A stretch of DNA of 64,000 nucleotides from Plasmopara viticola (GCA_001695595.3 MBPM02000113.1:120467-184466); one strand, 5' to 3'; positions 43,740-55,723 are shown, counted from the stretch's first letter. The notes: generated by a model from the letters alone, not told the origin. Translations and numbers: made by a program.

Positions 43740-44011
43740 TCATATTATTTCTTTTTGACCGAAATGTTCTCTTGCTCCACTTTTTTTGGTGCGCTGTCAT
43801 TCCTTTTTTGATGCTTATCACTTCAGCTTGTGTTTCCATTTATATATTAGAGCGAACGCTAGCACGACTGATGACACTGCCGCAGTGGCCCAAGCTCGAG
43901 CAATACGGTGGTAATAGGCCGGCTTTGATCTGCTCAATATAAAAGCCAGCGTACAAGAGACTGATTACAATTAAGAGTTATGTGTTGCCAGGCCATACTA
44001 TACAAGAACCT

Positions 44012-44084
44012 GTCAGTGTCGTCTAGTGGTTAGGACGCGAGCTTCACACGCTCGAGATCGAGGGTTCGATCCTCTCCTCTGATA
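44012..44084 (+). tRNA. tRNA-Val(CAC) copy 77, A-type
   Basis: T62 wobble only. Confidence 0.84.
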
Positions 44085-44352
44085 TCATATTATTTCTTTT
44101 TGACCAAAATGTTCTCTTGCTCCACTTTTCTTTGGTGCGCTGTCATCTCTTTCTTGATGCTTATCACTTCAGCTTGTGTTTCCATTTATATATTAGAGCG
44201 AACGCTAGCACGACAGAGACACTGCCGCAGTGGCCCAAGATCGAGCAATAGTGGTACTAGGCCGGCTTTGATCTGCTCAATATAAAAGCCAGCGTACAAG
44301 AGACTGATTACGAATGATAATTATGTGTTGCCAGGCCATTGCATAAATAACT

Positions 44353-44424
44353 GTCAGTGTCGTCTAGTGGTTAGGACGCGAGCTTCACACGCTCGAGATC
44401 GAGGTTCGATCCCCTCCTCTGATA
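44353..44424 (+). tRNA. tRNA-Val(CAC) copy 78, A-type
   Basis: 72 nt: one G missing from the T stem GGG run. First of a cluster of single-base deletions that may be consensus errors. Confidence 0.65.
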
Positions 44425-44696
44425 TCATATTATTTCTTTTGACCAAAATGTTCTCTTGCTCCACTTTTCTTTGGTGCGCTGTCATCTCTTTCTTGATGCT
44501 TATCACTTCAGCTTGTGTTTCCATTTATATATTAGAGCGAACGCTAGCACGACAGATGACACTGCCGCAGAGGCCCAAGCTCGAGCAATACGGTGGTAAC
44601 AGGCCGGCTTTGATCTGCTCGATATAAAAGCCAGCGTACAAGAGACTGATTACGAATAAGAGTTATGTGTTGCCAGGCCATACTATACAATAATCT

Positions 44697-44766
44697 GTCA
44701 GTGCTGTCTAGTGGTAGGACGCGAGCTTACACGCTCGAGATCGAGGTTCGATCCCCTCCTCTGATA
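44697..44766 (+). tRNA. tRNA-Val(TAC) copy 79, A-type
   Basis: 70 nt: single-base losses in the D loop, anticodon loop (TTACAC) and T arm. Either a pseudogene or unpolished sequence. Confidence 0.5.
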
Positions 44767-45037
44767 TCATATTATTCTTTTTGACCAAAATGTTCTCTTG
44801 CTCCACTTTTTTTTGGTGCGCTGTCATTCTTTTTTGATGCTTATCACTTCAGCTTGTGTTTCCATTTATATATTAGAGCGAACGCTAGCACGACAGATGA
44901 CATTGCCGCAGTGGCCCAAGCTCGAGCAATACGGTGGTAACAGGCCGGCTTTGATCTGCTCAATATAAAAGCCATCGTACAAAAGACTGATTACGAATAA
45001 GAGTTATGTGTTGCCAGGCCAAACTATACAATAATCT

Positions 45038-45107
45038 GTCAGTGTGTCTAGTGGTCAGGACGCGAGCTTACACGCTCGAGATCGAGGTTCGATCCCCTCC
45101 TCTGATA
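45038..45107 (+). tRNA. tRNA-Val(TAC) copy 80, A-type
   Basis: 70 nt: losses at bases 8-9, the anticodon loop and the T arm, as copy 79. Confidence 0.5.
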
Positions 45108-45376
45108 TCATATTATTTCTTTTGACCGAAATGTTCTCTTGCTCCACTTTTTTTGGTGCGCTGTCATCTTTTTTGATGCTTATCACTTCAGCTTGTGTTT
45201 CCATTTATATATTAGAGCGAACGCTAGCACGACAAATGACACTGCCGCAGTGGCCCAAGCTCGAGCAATACGGTGGTACTAGGCCGGCTTTGATCGGCTC
45301 AATATAAAAGCCAGCGTACAAGAGACTGATTACGATTAAGAGTTATGTGTTGCCAGGCCATACTATACAAGAACCT

Positions 45377-45449
45377 GTCAGTGTCGTCTAGTGGTTAGGA
45401 CGCGAGCTTCACACGCTCGAGATCGAGGGTTCGATCCTCTCCTCTGATA
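45377..45449 (+). tRNA. tRNA-Val(CAC) copy 81, A-type
   Basis: T62 wobble only. Confidence 0.84.
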
Positions 45450-45721
45450 TCATATTATTTCTTTTTGACCAAAATGTTCTCTTGCTCCACTTTTCTTTGG
45501 TGCGCTGTCATCTCTTTCTTGATGCTTATCACTTCAGCTTGTGTTTCCATTTATATATTAGAGCGAACGCTAGCACGACAAATGACACTGCCGCAGTGGC
45601 CCAAGATCGAGCAATACAGTGGTACTAGGCCGGCTTTGATCTTCTCAATATGAAAGCCAGCGTACAAGAGACTGATTACGAATAAGAGTTATGTGTTGCC
45701 AGGCCATACTATACAAAACCT

Positions 45722-45803
45722 GTCAGTGTCGTCTAGTGTCGGACGCGAGGTTCACGCGAGCTTCACACGCTCGAGATCGAGGGTTCGATCCTCTCCTCTG
45801 ATA
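45722..45803 (+). pseudogene. tRNA-Val(CAC) copy 82, A-type, rearranged
   Basis: 82 nt. The anticodon 5' half is duplicated imperfectly (GCGAGGTTCAC then GCGAGCTTCAC) and the D loop is shortened (AGTGTC). Cannot form a normal cloverleaf. Confidence 0.8.
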
Positions 45804-46075
45804 TCATATTATCTCTTTTGACCAAAATGTTCTCTTGCTCCACTTTTCTTTGGTGCGCTGTCATCTCTTTCTTGATGCTTATCACTTCAGCTTGTGTTTC
45901 CATTTATATATTAGAGCGAACGCTAGCACGACAGATGACACTGCCGCAGTGGCCCAAGATCGAGCAATACAGTGGTACTAGGCCGGCTTTGATCTTCTCA
46001 ATATGAAAGCCAGCGTACAAGAGACTGATTACGAATAAGAGTTATGTGTTGCCAGGCCATACTATACAAGAACCT

Positions 46076-46148
46076 GTCAGTGTCGTCTAGTGGTTAGGAC
46101 GCGAGCTTCACACGCTCGAGATCGAGGGTTCGATCCTCTCCTCTGATA
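46076..46148 (+). tRNA. tRNA-Val(CAC) copy 83, A-type
   Basis: T62 wobble only. Confidence 0.84.
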
Positions 46149-46421
46149 TCATATTATTTCTTTTTGACCAAAATGTTCTCTTGCTCCACTTTTCTTTGGT
46201 GCGCTGTCATCTCTTTCTTGATGCTTATCACTTCAGCTTGTGTTTCCATTTATATATTAGAGCGAACGCTAGCACGACAGATGACACTGCCGCAGTGGCC
46301 CAAGCTCGAGCAATACGGTGGTAACAGGCCGGCTTTGATCTGCTCGATATAAAAGCCAGCGTACAAGAGACTGATTACGATTAAGAGTTATGTGTTGCCA
46401 GGCCATACTATACAATAATCT

Positions 46422-46494
46422 GTCAGTGCTGTCTAGTGGTCAGGACGCGAGCTTTACACGCTCGAGATCGAGGATTCGATCCCCTCCTCTGATA
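46422..46494 (+). tRNA. tRNA-Val(TAC) copy 84, A-type
   Basis: UAC A form, CCCTC. Confidence 0.76.
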
Positions 46495-46764
46495 TCATAT
46501 TATCTCTTTTGACCAAAATGTTCTCTTGCTCCACTTTTTTTGGTGCGCTGTCATTCCTTTTTGATGCTTATCACTTCAGCTTGTGTTTCCATTTATATAT
46601 TAGAGCGAACGCTAGCACGACAGATGACACTGCCGCAGTGGCCCAAGCTCGAGCAATACGGTGGTAACAGGCCGGCTTTGATCTGCTCGATATAAAAGCC
46701 AGCGTACAAGAGACTGATTACGATTAAGAGTTATGTGTTGCCAGGCCATACTATACAATAATCT

Positions 46765-46837
46765 GTCAGTGCTGTCTAGTGGTCAGGACGCGAGCTTTAC
46801 ACGCTCGAGATCGAGGATTCGATCCCCTCCTCTGATA
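46765..46837 (+). tRNA. tRNA-Val(TAC) copy 85, A-type
   Basis: UAC A form, CCCTC. Confidence 0.76.
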
Positions 46838-47110
46838 TCATATTATTTCTTTTTGACCGAAATGTTCTCTTGCTCCACTTTTTTTTGGTGCGCTGTCATT
46901 TCTTTTTTGATGCTTATCACTTCAGCTTGTGTTTCCATTTATATATTAGAGCGAACGCTAGCACGATAGATGACACTGCCGCAGTGGCCCAAGCTCGAGC
47001 AATACGGTGGTAATAGGCCGGCTTTGATCTGCTCAATATAAAAGCCAGCGTACAAGAGACTGATTACAATTAAGAGTTATGTGTTGCCAGGCCATACTAT
47101 ACAAGAACCT

Positions 47111-47183
47111 GTCAGTGTCGTCTAGTGGTTAGGACGCGAGCTTCACACGCTCGAGATCGAGGGTTCGATCCTCTCCTCTGATA
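47111..47183 (+). tRNA. tRNA-Val(CAC) copy 86, A-type
   Basis: T62 wobble only. Confidence 0.84.
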
Positions 47184-47454
47184 TCATATTATTTCTTTTT
47201 GACCAAAATGTTCTCTTGCTCCACTTTTCTTTGGTGCGCTGTCATCTCTTTCTTGATGCTTATCACTTCAGCTTGTGTTTCCATTTATATATTAGAGCGA
47301 ACGCTAGCACGACAGATGACACTGCCGCAGTGGCCCAAGATCGAGCAATACGTGGTACTAGGCCGGCTTTGATCTTCTCAATATGAAAGCCAGCGTACAA
47401 GAGACTGATTACGAATAAGAGTTATGTGTTGCCAGGCCATACTATACAAAACCT

Positions 47455-47527
47455 GTCAGTGTCGTCTAGTGGTTAGGACGCGAGCTTCACACGCTCGAGA
47501 TCGAGGGTTCGATCCTCTCCTCTGATA
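47455..47527 (+). tRNA. tRNA-Val(CAC) copy 87, A-type
   Basis: T62 wobble only. Confidence 0.84.
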
Positions 47528-47798
47528 TCATATTATCTCTTTTGACCAAAATGTTCTCTTGCTCCACTTTTCTTTGGTGCGCTGTCATCTCTTTCTTGAT
47601 GCTTATCACTTCAGCTTGTGTTTCCATTTATATATTAGAGCGAACGCTAGCACGACAGATGACACTGCCGCAGTGGCCCAAGATCGAGCAATACAGTGGT
47701 ACTAGGCCGGCTTTGATCTCTCAATATGAAAGCCAGCGTACAAGAGACTGATTACGAATAAGAGTTATGTGTTGCCAGGCCATACTATACAAGAACCT

Positions 47799-47871
47799 GT
47801 CAGTGTCGTCTAGTGGTTAGGACGCGAGCTTCACACGCTCGAGATCGAGGGTTCGATCCTCTCCTCTGATA
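47799..47871 (+). tRNA. tRNA-Val(CAC) copy 88, A-type
   Basis: T62 wobble only. Confidence 0.84.
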
Positions 47872-48145
47872 TCATATTATTTCTTTTTGACCAAAATGTT
47901 CTCTTGCTCCACTTTTCTTTGGTGCGCTGTCATCTCTTTCTTGATGCTTATCACTTCAGCTTGTGTTTCCATTTATATATTAGAGCGAACGCTAGCACGA
48001 CAGATGACACTGCCGCAGAGGCCCAAGCTCGAGCAATACGGTGGTAACAGGCCGGCTTTGATCTGCTCGATATAAAAGGCCAGCGTACAAGAGACTGATT
48101 ACGATTAAGAGTTATGTGTTGCCAGGCCATACTATACAATAATCT

Positions 48146-48218
48146 GTCAGTGCTGTCTAGTGGTCAGGACGCGAGCTTTACACGCTCGAGATCGAGGATT
48201 TGATCCCCTCCTCTGATA
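48146..48218 (+). tRNA. tRNA-Val(TAC) copy 89, A-type
   Basis: UAC A form with C56 to T. Confidence 0.65.
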
Positions 48219-48491
48219 TCATATTATCTCTTATTGACCAAAATGTTCTCTTGCTCCACTTTTTTTTGGTGCGCTGTCATTCCTTTTTTGATGCTCACCA
48301 CTTCAGCTTGTGTTTCCATTTATATATTAGAGCGAACGCTAGCACGACAGATGACACTGCCGTAGTGGCCCAAGCTCGAGCAATACGGTGGTAACAGGCC
48401 GGCTTTGATCTGCTCGATATAAAAGCCAGCGTACAAGAGACTGATTACGATTAAGAGTTATGTGTTGCCAGGCCATACTATACAATAATCT

Positions 48492-48564
48492 GTCAGTGCT
48501 GTCTAGTGGTCAGGACGCGAGCTTTACACGCTCGAGATCGAGGATTCGATCCCCTCCTCTGATA
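48492..48564 (+). tRNA. tRNA-Val(TAC) copy 90, A-type
   Basis: UAC A form, CCCTC. Confidence 0.76.
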
Positions 48565-48835
48565 TCATATTATTTCTTTTTGACCGAAATGTTCTCTTGC
48601 TCCACTTTTTTTGGTGCGCTGTCATTCCTTTTTTGATGCTTATCACTTCAGCTTGTGTTTCCATTTATATATTAGAGCGAACGCTAGCACGACAGATGAC
48701 ACTGCCGCAGTGGCCCAAGCTCGAGCAATACGGTGGTAATAGGCCGGCTTTGATCTGCTCAATATAAAAGCCAGCGTACAAGAGACTGATTACAATTAAG
48801 AGTTATGTGTTGCCAGGCCATACTATACAAAACCT

Positions 48836-48908
48836 GTCAGTGTCGTCTAGTGGTTAGGACGCGAGCTTCACACGCTCGAGATCGAGGGTTCGATCCTCTC
48901 CTCTGATA
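48836..48908 (+). tRNA. tRNA-Val(CAC) copy 91, A-type
   Basis: T62 wobble only. Confidence 0.84.
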
Positions 48909-49177
48909 TCATATTATTTCTTTTTGACCAAAATGTTCTCTTGCTCCACTTTTCTTTGGTGCGCTGTCTTCTTTTTGATGTTAATCACTTCAGCTTGTGT
49001 TTCCATTTATATATTAGAGCGAACGCTAGCACGACAGAGGACACTGCCGCAGTGGCCCAAGATCGAGCAATACAGTGGTACTAGGCCGGCTTTGATCTTC
49101 TCAATATGAAAGCCAGCGTACAAGAGACTGATTACGAATAAGAGTTATGTGTTGCCAGCCATACTATACAAGAACCT

Positions 49178-49250
49178 GTCAGTGTCGTCTAGTGGTTAGG
49201 ACGCGAGCTTCACACGCTCGAGATCGAGGGTTCGATCCTCTCCTCTGATA
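49178..49250 (+). tRNA. tRNA-Val(CAC) copy 92, A-type
   Basis: T62 wobble only. Confidence 0.84.
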
Positions 49251-49523
49251 TCATATTATCTCTTTTTGACCAAAATGTTCTCTTGCTCCACTTTTCTTTG
49301 GTGCGCTGTCATCTCTTTCTTGATGCTTATCACTTCAGCTTGTGTTTCCATTTATATATTAGAGCGAACGCTAGCACGACAGATGACACTGCCGCAGAGG
49401 CCCAAGCTCGAGCAATACGGTGGTAACAGGCCGGCTTTGATCTGCTCGATATAAAAGCCAGCGTACAAGAGACTGATTACGATTAAGAGTTATGTGTTGC
49501 CAGGCCATACTATACAATAATCT

Positions 49524-49596
49524 GTCAGTGCTGTCTAGTGGTCAGGACGCGAGCTTTACACGCTCGAGATCGAGGATTTGATCCCCTCCTCTGATA
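49524..49596 (+). tRNA. tRNA-Val(TAC) copy 93, A-type
   Basis: UAC A form with C56 to T. Confidence 0.65.
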
Positions 49597-49868
49597 TCAT
49601 ATTATCTCTTATTGACCAAAATGTTCTCTTGCTCCACTTTTTTTTGGTGCGCTGTCATTCCTTTTTGATGCTTACCACTTCAGCTTGTGTTTCCATTTAT
49701 ATATTAGAGCGAACGCTAGCACGACAGATGACACTGCCGTAGTGGCCCAAGCTTGAGCAATACGGTGGAATTAGGCCGGCTTTGATCTGCTCAATATAAA
49801 AGCCAGCGTACAAGAGACTGATTACAATTAAGAGTTATGTGTTGCCAGGCCATACTATACAATAATCT

Positions 49869-49941
49869 TTCGGTGTCGTCTAGTGGTTAGGACGCGAGCT
49901 TCACACGCTCGAGATCGAGGGTTCGATCCCCTTCTCTGATT
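49869..49941 (+). tRNA. tRNA-Val(CAC) copy 94, A-type
   Basis: Acceptor TTCGGTG (G1 lost), T stem CCCTT, base 73 is T. Doubtful function. Confidence 0.6.
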
Positions 49942-50215
49942 TCATATTATTTCTTTTTGACCGAAATGTTCTCTTGCTCCACTTTTCTTTGGTGCGCTGT
50001 CATCTCTTTCTTGATGCTTATCACTTAGGTTGTAATTCCATATATATGTATAAAAGCGAACGCTAGCACGATAGATGACACTGCCGCAGTGGCCCAAGCT
50101 CGAGCAATACGGCGGTACTAGGCCGGCTTTGATCTGCTCAATATAAAAGACAGTGTACAAGAGACCAATTACGATTAAGAGTTATGTGTTGCCAGGTCAT
50201 ACTATACAATAATCT

Positions 50216-50288
50216 GTCAGTGCTGTCTAGTGGTTAGGACGCGAGCTTCACACGCTCGAGATCGAGGGTTCGATCCTCTCCTCTGATA
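50216..50288 (+). tRNA. tRNA-Val(CAC) copy 95, A-type
   Basis: Bases 8-9 CT as in UAC copies but with a CAC anticodon, suggesting exchange within the gene; T62. Confidence 0.8.
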
Positions 50289-50560
50289 TCATATTATTTC
50301 TTTTTGACCAAAATGTTCTCTTGCTCCACTTTTCTTTGGTGCGCTGTCATCCTTTCTTGATGCTTATCACTTCAGCTTGTGTTTCCATTTATATATTAGA
50401 GCGAACGCTAGCACGACAGATGACACTGCCGCAGAGGCCCAAGCTCGAGCAATACGGTGGTAACAGGCCGGCTTTGATCTGCTCGATATAAAAGCCAGCG
50501 TACAAGAGACTGATTACGATTAAGAGTTATGTGTTGCCAGGCCATACTATACAATAATCT

Positions 50561-50633
50561 GTCAGTGCTGTCTAGTGGTCAGGACGCGAGCTTTACACGC
50601 TCGAGATCGAGGATTTGATCCCCTCCTCTGATA
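50561..50633 (+). tRNA. tRNA-Val(TAC) copy 96, A-type
   Basis: UAC A form with C56 to T. Confidence 0.65.
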
Positions 50634-50906
50634 TCATATTATCTCTTATTGACCAAAATGTTCTCTTGCTCCACTTTTTTTTGGTGCGCTGTCATTCCTT
50701 TTTTGATGCTTACCACTTCAGCTTGTGTTTCCATTTATATATTAGAGCGAACGCTAGCACGACAGATGACACTGCCGCAGAGGCCCAAGCTTGAGCAATA
50801 CGGTGGAATTAGGCCGGCTTTGATCTGCTCAATATAAAAGCCAGCGTACAAGAGACTGATTACGAATAAAAGTTATGTGTTGCCAGGCCATACTATACAA
50901 TAATCT

Positions 50907-50978
50907 GTCAGTGTCGTCTAGTGGTTAGGACGGGAGTTTCACACGCTCGAGATCGAGGGTTCGATCCCTCCACTGATA
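50907..50978 (+). tRNA. tRNA-Val(CAC) copy 97, B-type
   Basis: 72 nt: one C missing from the 3' T stem; anticodon stem GGAGT. Confidence 0.68.
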
Positions 50979-51252
50979 TCAGTCTATTTTTTTCGACAAT
51001 ATCGTACTCTTGTTTGACATTTCTTGCTCCTCAGATTTTTTTAAATCATTACGGATCAGCAGAGGACGCGTTTGTCTGAATCAATTTGATATTGCAATAT
51101 CTGACAATCAAGACGACAACGTCACGGTCGATGATGTTCGGGCAACAATAAGGCTGTCGGTGTCATCAAACGAGCTCGAAATGTAGCCTTTATACAAGAC
51201 TTTGGGCAAATATACGAGTTATCTGTCGTGAGGCCATTGAATAAATTATTCT

Positions 51253-51325
51253 GTCAGTGTCGTCTAGTGGTTAGGACGCGAGCTTCACACGCTCGAGATC
51301 GAGGGTTCGATCCCCTCCTCTGATA
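51253..51325 (+). tRNA. tRNA-Val(CAC) copy 98, A-type
   Basis: Main CAC form. Confidence 0.87.
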
Positions 51326-51598
51326 TCATATTATTTCTTTTTGACCAAAATGTTCCCTTGCTCCACTTTTCTTTGGTGCGCTGTCATTCCTTTTTTGATG
51401 CTTACCACTTCAGCTTGTGTTTCCATTTATATATTAGAGCGAACGCTAGCACGACAGATGACACTGCCGTAGTGGCCCAAGCTTGAGCAATACGGTGGAA
51501 TTAGGCCGGCTTTGATCTGCTCAATATAAAAGCCAGCGTACAAGAGACTGATTACAATTAAGAGTTATGTGTTGCCAGGCCATACTATACAATAATCT

Positions 51599-51671
51599 TT
51601 CGGTGTCGTCTAGTAATTAGGACGCGAGCTTCACACGCTCGAGATCGAGGGTTCGATCCCCTTCTCTGATA
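51599..51671 (+). tRNA. tRNA-Val(CAC) copy 99, A-type
   Basis: Acceptor TTCGGTG and D loop AGTAATTA (G18-G19 lost). Probably non-functional. Confidence 0.58.
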
Positions 51672-51946
51672 TCATATTATTTCTTTTTGACCGAAATGTT
51701 CTCTTGCTCCACTTTTCTTTGGTGCGCTGTCATCTCTTTCTTGATGCTTATCACTTTAGGTTGTAATTCCATATATATGTATAAAAGCGAACGCTAGCAC
51801 GATAGATGATACTGCCGCAGTGGCCCAAGCTCGAGCAATACGGCGGTACTAGGCCGGCTTTGATCTGCTCAATATAAAAGACAGTGTACAAGAGACCAAT
51901 TACGATTAAGATTTATGTATTGCCAGGCCATACTATACAATAATCT

Positions 51947-52019
51947 GTCAGTGCTGTCTAGTGGTTAGGACGCGAGCTTCACACGCTCGAGATCGAGGGT
52001 TCGATCCTCTCCTCTGATA
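51947..52019 (+). tRNA. tRNA-Val(CAC) copy 100, A-type
   Basis: Bases 8-9 CT; T62. Confidence 0.8.
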
Positions 52020-52292
52020 TCATATTATCTCTTTTTGACCAAAATGTTCTCTTGCTCCACTTTTCTTTGGTGCTCTGTCATCCCTTTCTTGATGCTTATC
52101 ACTTCAGCTTGTGTTTCCATTTATATATTAGAGCGAACGCTAGCACGACAGATGACACTGCCGCAGAGGCCCAAGCTCGAGCAATACGGTGGTAACAGGC
52201 CGGCTTTGATCTGCTCGATAAAAAAGCCAGCGTACAAGAGACTGATTACGATTAAGAGTTATGTGTTGCCAGGCCATACTATACAATAATCT

Positions 52293-52365
52293 GTCAGTGC
52301 TGTCTAGTGGTCAGGACGCGAGCTTTACACGCTCGAGATCGAGGATTTGATCCCCTCCTCTGATA
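52293..52365 (+). tRNA. tRNA-Val(TAC) copy 101, A-type
   Basis: UAC A form with C56 to T. Confidence 0.65.
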
Positions 52366-52636
52366 TCATATTATCTCTTATTGACCAAAATGTTCTCTTG
52401 CTCCACTTTTTTTTGGTGCGCTGTCATTCCTTTTTTGATGCTTACCACTTCAGCTTGTGTTTCCATTTATATATTAGAGCGAACGCTAGCACGACAGATG
52501 ACACTGCCGTAGTGGCCCAAGCTTGCAATACGGTGGAATTAGGCCGGCTTTGATCGGCTCAATATAAAAGCCAGCGTACAAGAGACTGATTACAATTAAG
52601 AGTTATGTGTTGCCAGGCCATACTATACAATAATCT

Positions 52637-52709
52637 GTCAGTGTCGTCTAGTGGTTAGGACGCGAGCTTCACACGCTCGAGATCGAGGGTTCGATCCCTT
52701 CCTCTGATA
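52637..52709 (+). tRNA. tRNA-Val(CAC) copy 102, A-type
   Basis: 3' T stem CCTTC (G51-T63 wobble). Confidence 0.82.
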
Positions 52710-52977
52710 TCATATTATTTCTTTTTGACCAAAATGTTCTCTTGCTCCACTTTTCTTTGGTGCGCTGTCATCTCTTTCTTGATGCTTATCACTTCAGCTT
52801 GTGTTTCCATTTATATATTCGAGCGAACGCTAGCACGACAGATGACACTGCCGCAGTGGCCCAAGATCGAGCAATACGGTGGTACTAGGCCGGCTTTGAT
52901 CTTCTCAATATATAAGCCAGCGTACAAGAGACTGATTACGAATAAGAGTTATGTGTTGCAATACCATACAATAATCT

Positions 52978-53050
52978 GTCAGTGACGTCTGGTGGTTAGG
53001 ACGGGAGCTTCACACGCTCGAGATCGAGGGTTCGATCCCCTTCACTGATA
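52978..53050 (+). tRNA. tRNA-Val(CAC) copy 103, B-type
   Basis: Bases 8-9 AC, D loop GGTGGTTA, G27-G43 mismatch, T stem CCCTT. Confidence 0.7.
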
Positions 53051-53323
53051 TCAATTTATTTTTATCGACAATATAGTACTCTTGTTTCACATTTCTTGCT
53101 CCTCAGATTTTTTAAAATTATTACGGATCAGCAGAGGACATTTTGTCTGAATTAATTTGATATTGCAATAGCTGACAATCAAGACGACAACGTCACGGTC
53201 GATCATGCTCGAGCAATAATAAGGCTGTCGGTGTCATCAAGCGAGCTCAAAATGTAGCCTTTGTACACGCCATTGGGCAGATATACGAGTTATATGTCGT
53301 GAGGCCATTGCATTAATCATTCT

Positions 53324-53396
53324 GTCAGTGTCGTCTAGTGGTTAGGACGCGAGCTTCACACGCTCGAGATCGAGGGTTCGATCCCCTCCTCTGATA
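53324..53396 (+). tRNA. tRNA-Val(CAC) copy 104, A-type
   Basis: Main CAC form. Confidence 0.87.
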
Positions 53397-53669
53397 TCAT
53401 ATTATTTCTTTTTGACCAAAATGTTCTCTTGCTCCACTTTTCTTTGGTGCGCTGTCTTCTTTAAGTTGATGTTAATCACTTCAGCTTGTGTTTCCATTTA
53501 TATATTAGAGCGAACGCTAGCACGACAGATGACACTGCCGCAGTGGCCCAAGCTTGAGCAATATGGTGGTACTAAGCCGGCTTTGATCTGCTCGATATAA
53601 AAGCCAGCGTGCAAGAGACTGATTACGATTAAGAGTTATGTGTTGCCAAGCCATACTACACAAGAACCT

Positions 53670-53742
53670 GTCAGTGTCGTCTAGTTGTTAGGACGCGAGT
53701 TTTACACGCTCGAGATCGAGGGTTCGATCCCCTCCACTGATA
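53670..53742 (+). tRNA. tRNA-Val(TAC) copy 105, B-type
   Basis: UAC B form with D loop AGTTGTTA (G18 lost). Confidence 0.82.
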
Positions 53743-54016
53743 ACAATTTATTTTTATCGACAATATCGTACTCTTGTTTCACATTTCTTGCTCCTCAGAT
53801 TTCTTTAATTTATTACGGATGAGTAGAGGACGCGTTTGTGTAAATTAATTTGATTTTGCAATAGCTGACAATCAAGACGACGCTGTCACGGTCGATCATG
53901 CTCGAGCAATAATAAGGCTGTCGGTGTTATCAAGCGAGCTCAAAATGTAGCCTTTGTACACGCCATTGGGCAGATATACGAGTTATATGTCGTGAGGCCA
54001 TTGCATAAATCATTCT

Positions 54017-54081
54017 GTCAGTGTCGTCTAGTGGTTAGGACGCGAGCTTCACACGCTCGAGAGCGATCCCCTCCTCTGATA
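54017..54081 (+). pseudogene. tRNA-Val(CAC) copy 106, T arm deleted (lineage 2)
   Basis: 65 nt. Confidence 0.85.
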
Positions 54082-54354
54082 TCATATATTTTCTTTTTGA
54101 CCAAAATGTTCTCTTGCTCCACTTTTCTTTGGTACGCTGTCATCTCTTTCTTGATGCTTATCACTTCAGCTTGTGTTTCCATTTATATATTAGAGCGAAC
54201 GCTAGCACGACAGATGACACTGCCGCAGTGGCCCAAGCTCGAGCAATACGGTGGTAACAGGCCGGCTTTGATCTGCTCGATATAAAAGCCAGCGTACAAG
54301 AGACTGATTACGAATGATAATTATGTGTTGCCAGGCCATACTATACAATAATTT

Positions 54355-54419
54355 GTCAGTGTCGTCTAGTGGTTAGGACGCGAGCTTCACACGCTCGAGA
54401 GCGATCCCCTCCTCTGATA
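54355..54419 (+). pseudogene. tRNA-Val(CAC) copy 107, T arm deleted (lineage 2)
   Basis: 65 nt, adjacent to copy 106. Confidence 0.85.
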
Positions 54420-54692
54420 TCATATTATTTCTTTTTGACCAAAATGTTCTCTTGCTCCACTTTTCTTTGGTGCGCTGTCTTCTTTAAGTTGATGTTAATC
54501 ACTTCAGCTTGTGTTTCCATTTATATATTAGAGCGAACGCTAGCACGACAGATGACACTGCCGCAGTGGCCCAAGCTTGAGCAATATGGTGGTACTAAGC
54601 CGGCTTTGATCTGCTCGATATAAAAGCCAGCGTGCAAGAGACTGATTACGATTAAGAGTTATGTGTTGCCAGGCCATACTATACAATAATCT

Positions 54693-54765
54693 TTCGGTGT
54701 CGTCTAGTAATTAGGACGCGAGCTTCACACGCTCGAGATCGAGGGTTCGATCCCCTTCTCTGATA
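54693..54765 (+). tRNA. tRNA-Val(CAC) copy 108, A-type
   Basis: TTCGGTG acceptor and AGTAATTA D loop, as copy 99. Confidence 0.58.
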
Positions 54766-55039
54766 TCATATTATTTCTTTTTGACCGAAATGTTCTCTTG
54801 CTCCACTTTTCTTTGGTGCGCTGTCATCTCTTTCTTGATGCTTATCACTTTAGGTTGTAATTCCATATATATGTATAAAGCGAACGCTAGCACGATAGAT
54901 GATACTGCCGCAGTGGCCCAAGCTCGAGCAATACGGCGGTACTAGGCCGGCTTTGATCTGCTCAATATAAAAGACAGTGTACAAGAGACCAATTACGATT
55001 AAGATTTATGTATTGCCAGGCCATACTATACAATAATCT

Positions 55040-55112
55040 GTCAGTGCTGTCTAGTGGTTAGGACGCGAGCTTCACACGCTCGAGATCGAGGGTTCGATCC
55101 TCTCCTCTGATA
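55040..55112 (+). tRNA. tRNA-Val(CAC) copy 109, A-type
   Basis: Bases 8-9 CT; T62. Confidence 0.8.
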
Positions 55113-55384
55113 TCATATTATCTCTTTTTGACCAAAATGTTCTCTTGCTCCACTTTTCTTTGGTGCGCTGTCATCCTTTCTTGATGCTTATCACTTCAGC
55201 TTGTGTTTCCATTTATATATTAGAGCGAACGCTAGCACGACAGATGACACTGCCGCAGAGGCCCAAGCTCGAGCAATACGGTGGTAACAGGCCGGCTTTG
55301 ATCTGCTCGATAAAAAAGCCAGCGTACAAGAGACTGATTACGATTAAGAGTTATGTGTTGCCAGGCCATACTATACAATAATCT

Positions 55385-55455
55385 GTCAGTGCTGTCTAGT
55401 GGTCAGGACGCGAGCTTTACACGCTCGAGATCGAGGTTGATCCCCTCCTCTGATA
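55385..55455 (+). tRNA. tRNA-Val(TAC) copy 110, A-type
   Basis: 71 nt: T arm GAGGTTGATCC is two bases short of the C56T version. Confidence 0.55.
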
Positions 55456-55723
55456 TCATATTATCTCTTATTGACCAAAATGTTCTCTTGCTCCACTTTT
55501 TTTGGTGCGCTGTCATTCCTTTTTGATGCTTACCACTTCAGCTTGTGTTTCCATTTATATATTAGAGCGAACGCTAGCACGACAGATGACACTGCCGTAG
55601 TGGCCCAAGCTTGCAATACGGTGGAATTAGGCCGGCTTTGATCGGCTCAATATAAAAGCCAGCGTACAAGAGACTGATTACAATTTAGAATTATTGTTGC
55701 CAGGCCATACTATACAATAATCT

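Noticed and set aside
20165..46969. Longer 90-103 codon frames that read through a tRNA into spacer A
   Set aside because: About a third of each frame is tRNA sequence (SGQDASFTRSRSR is the tRNA read as protein). No independent coding evidence.
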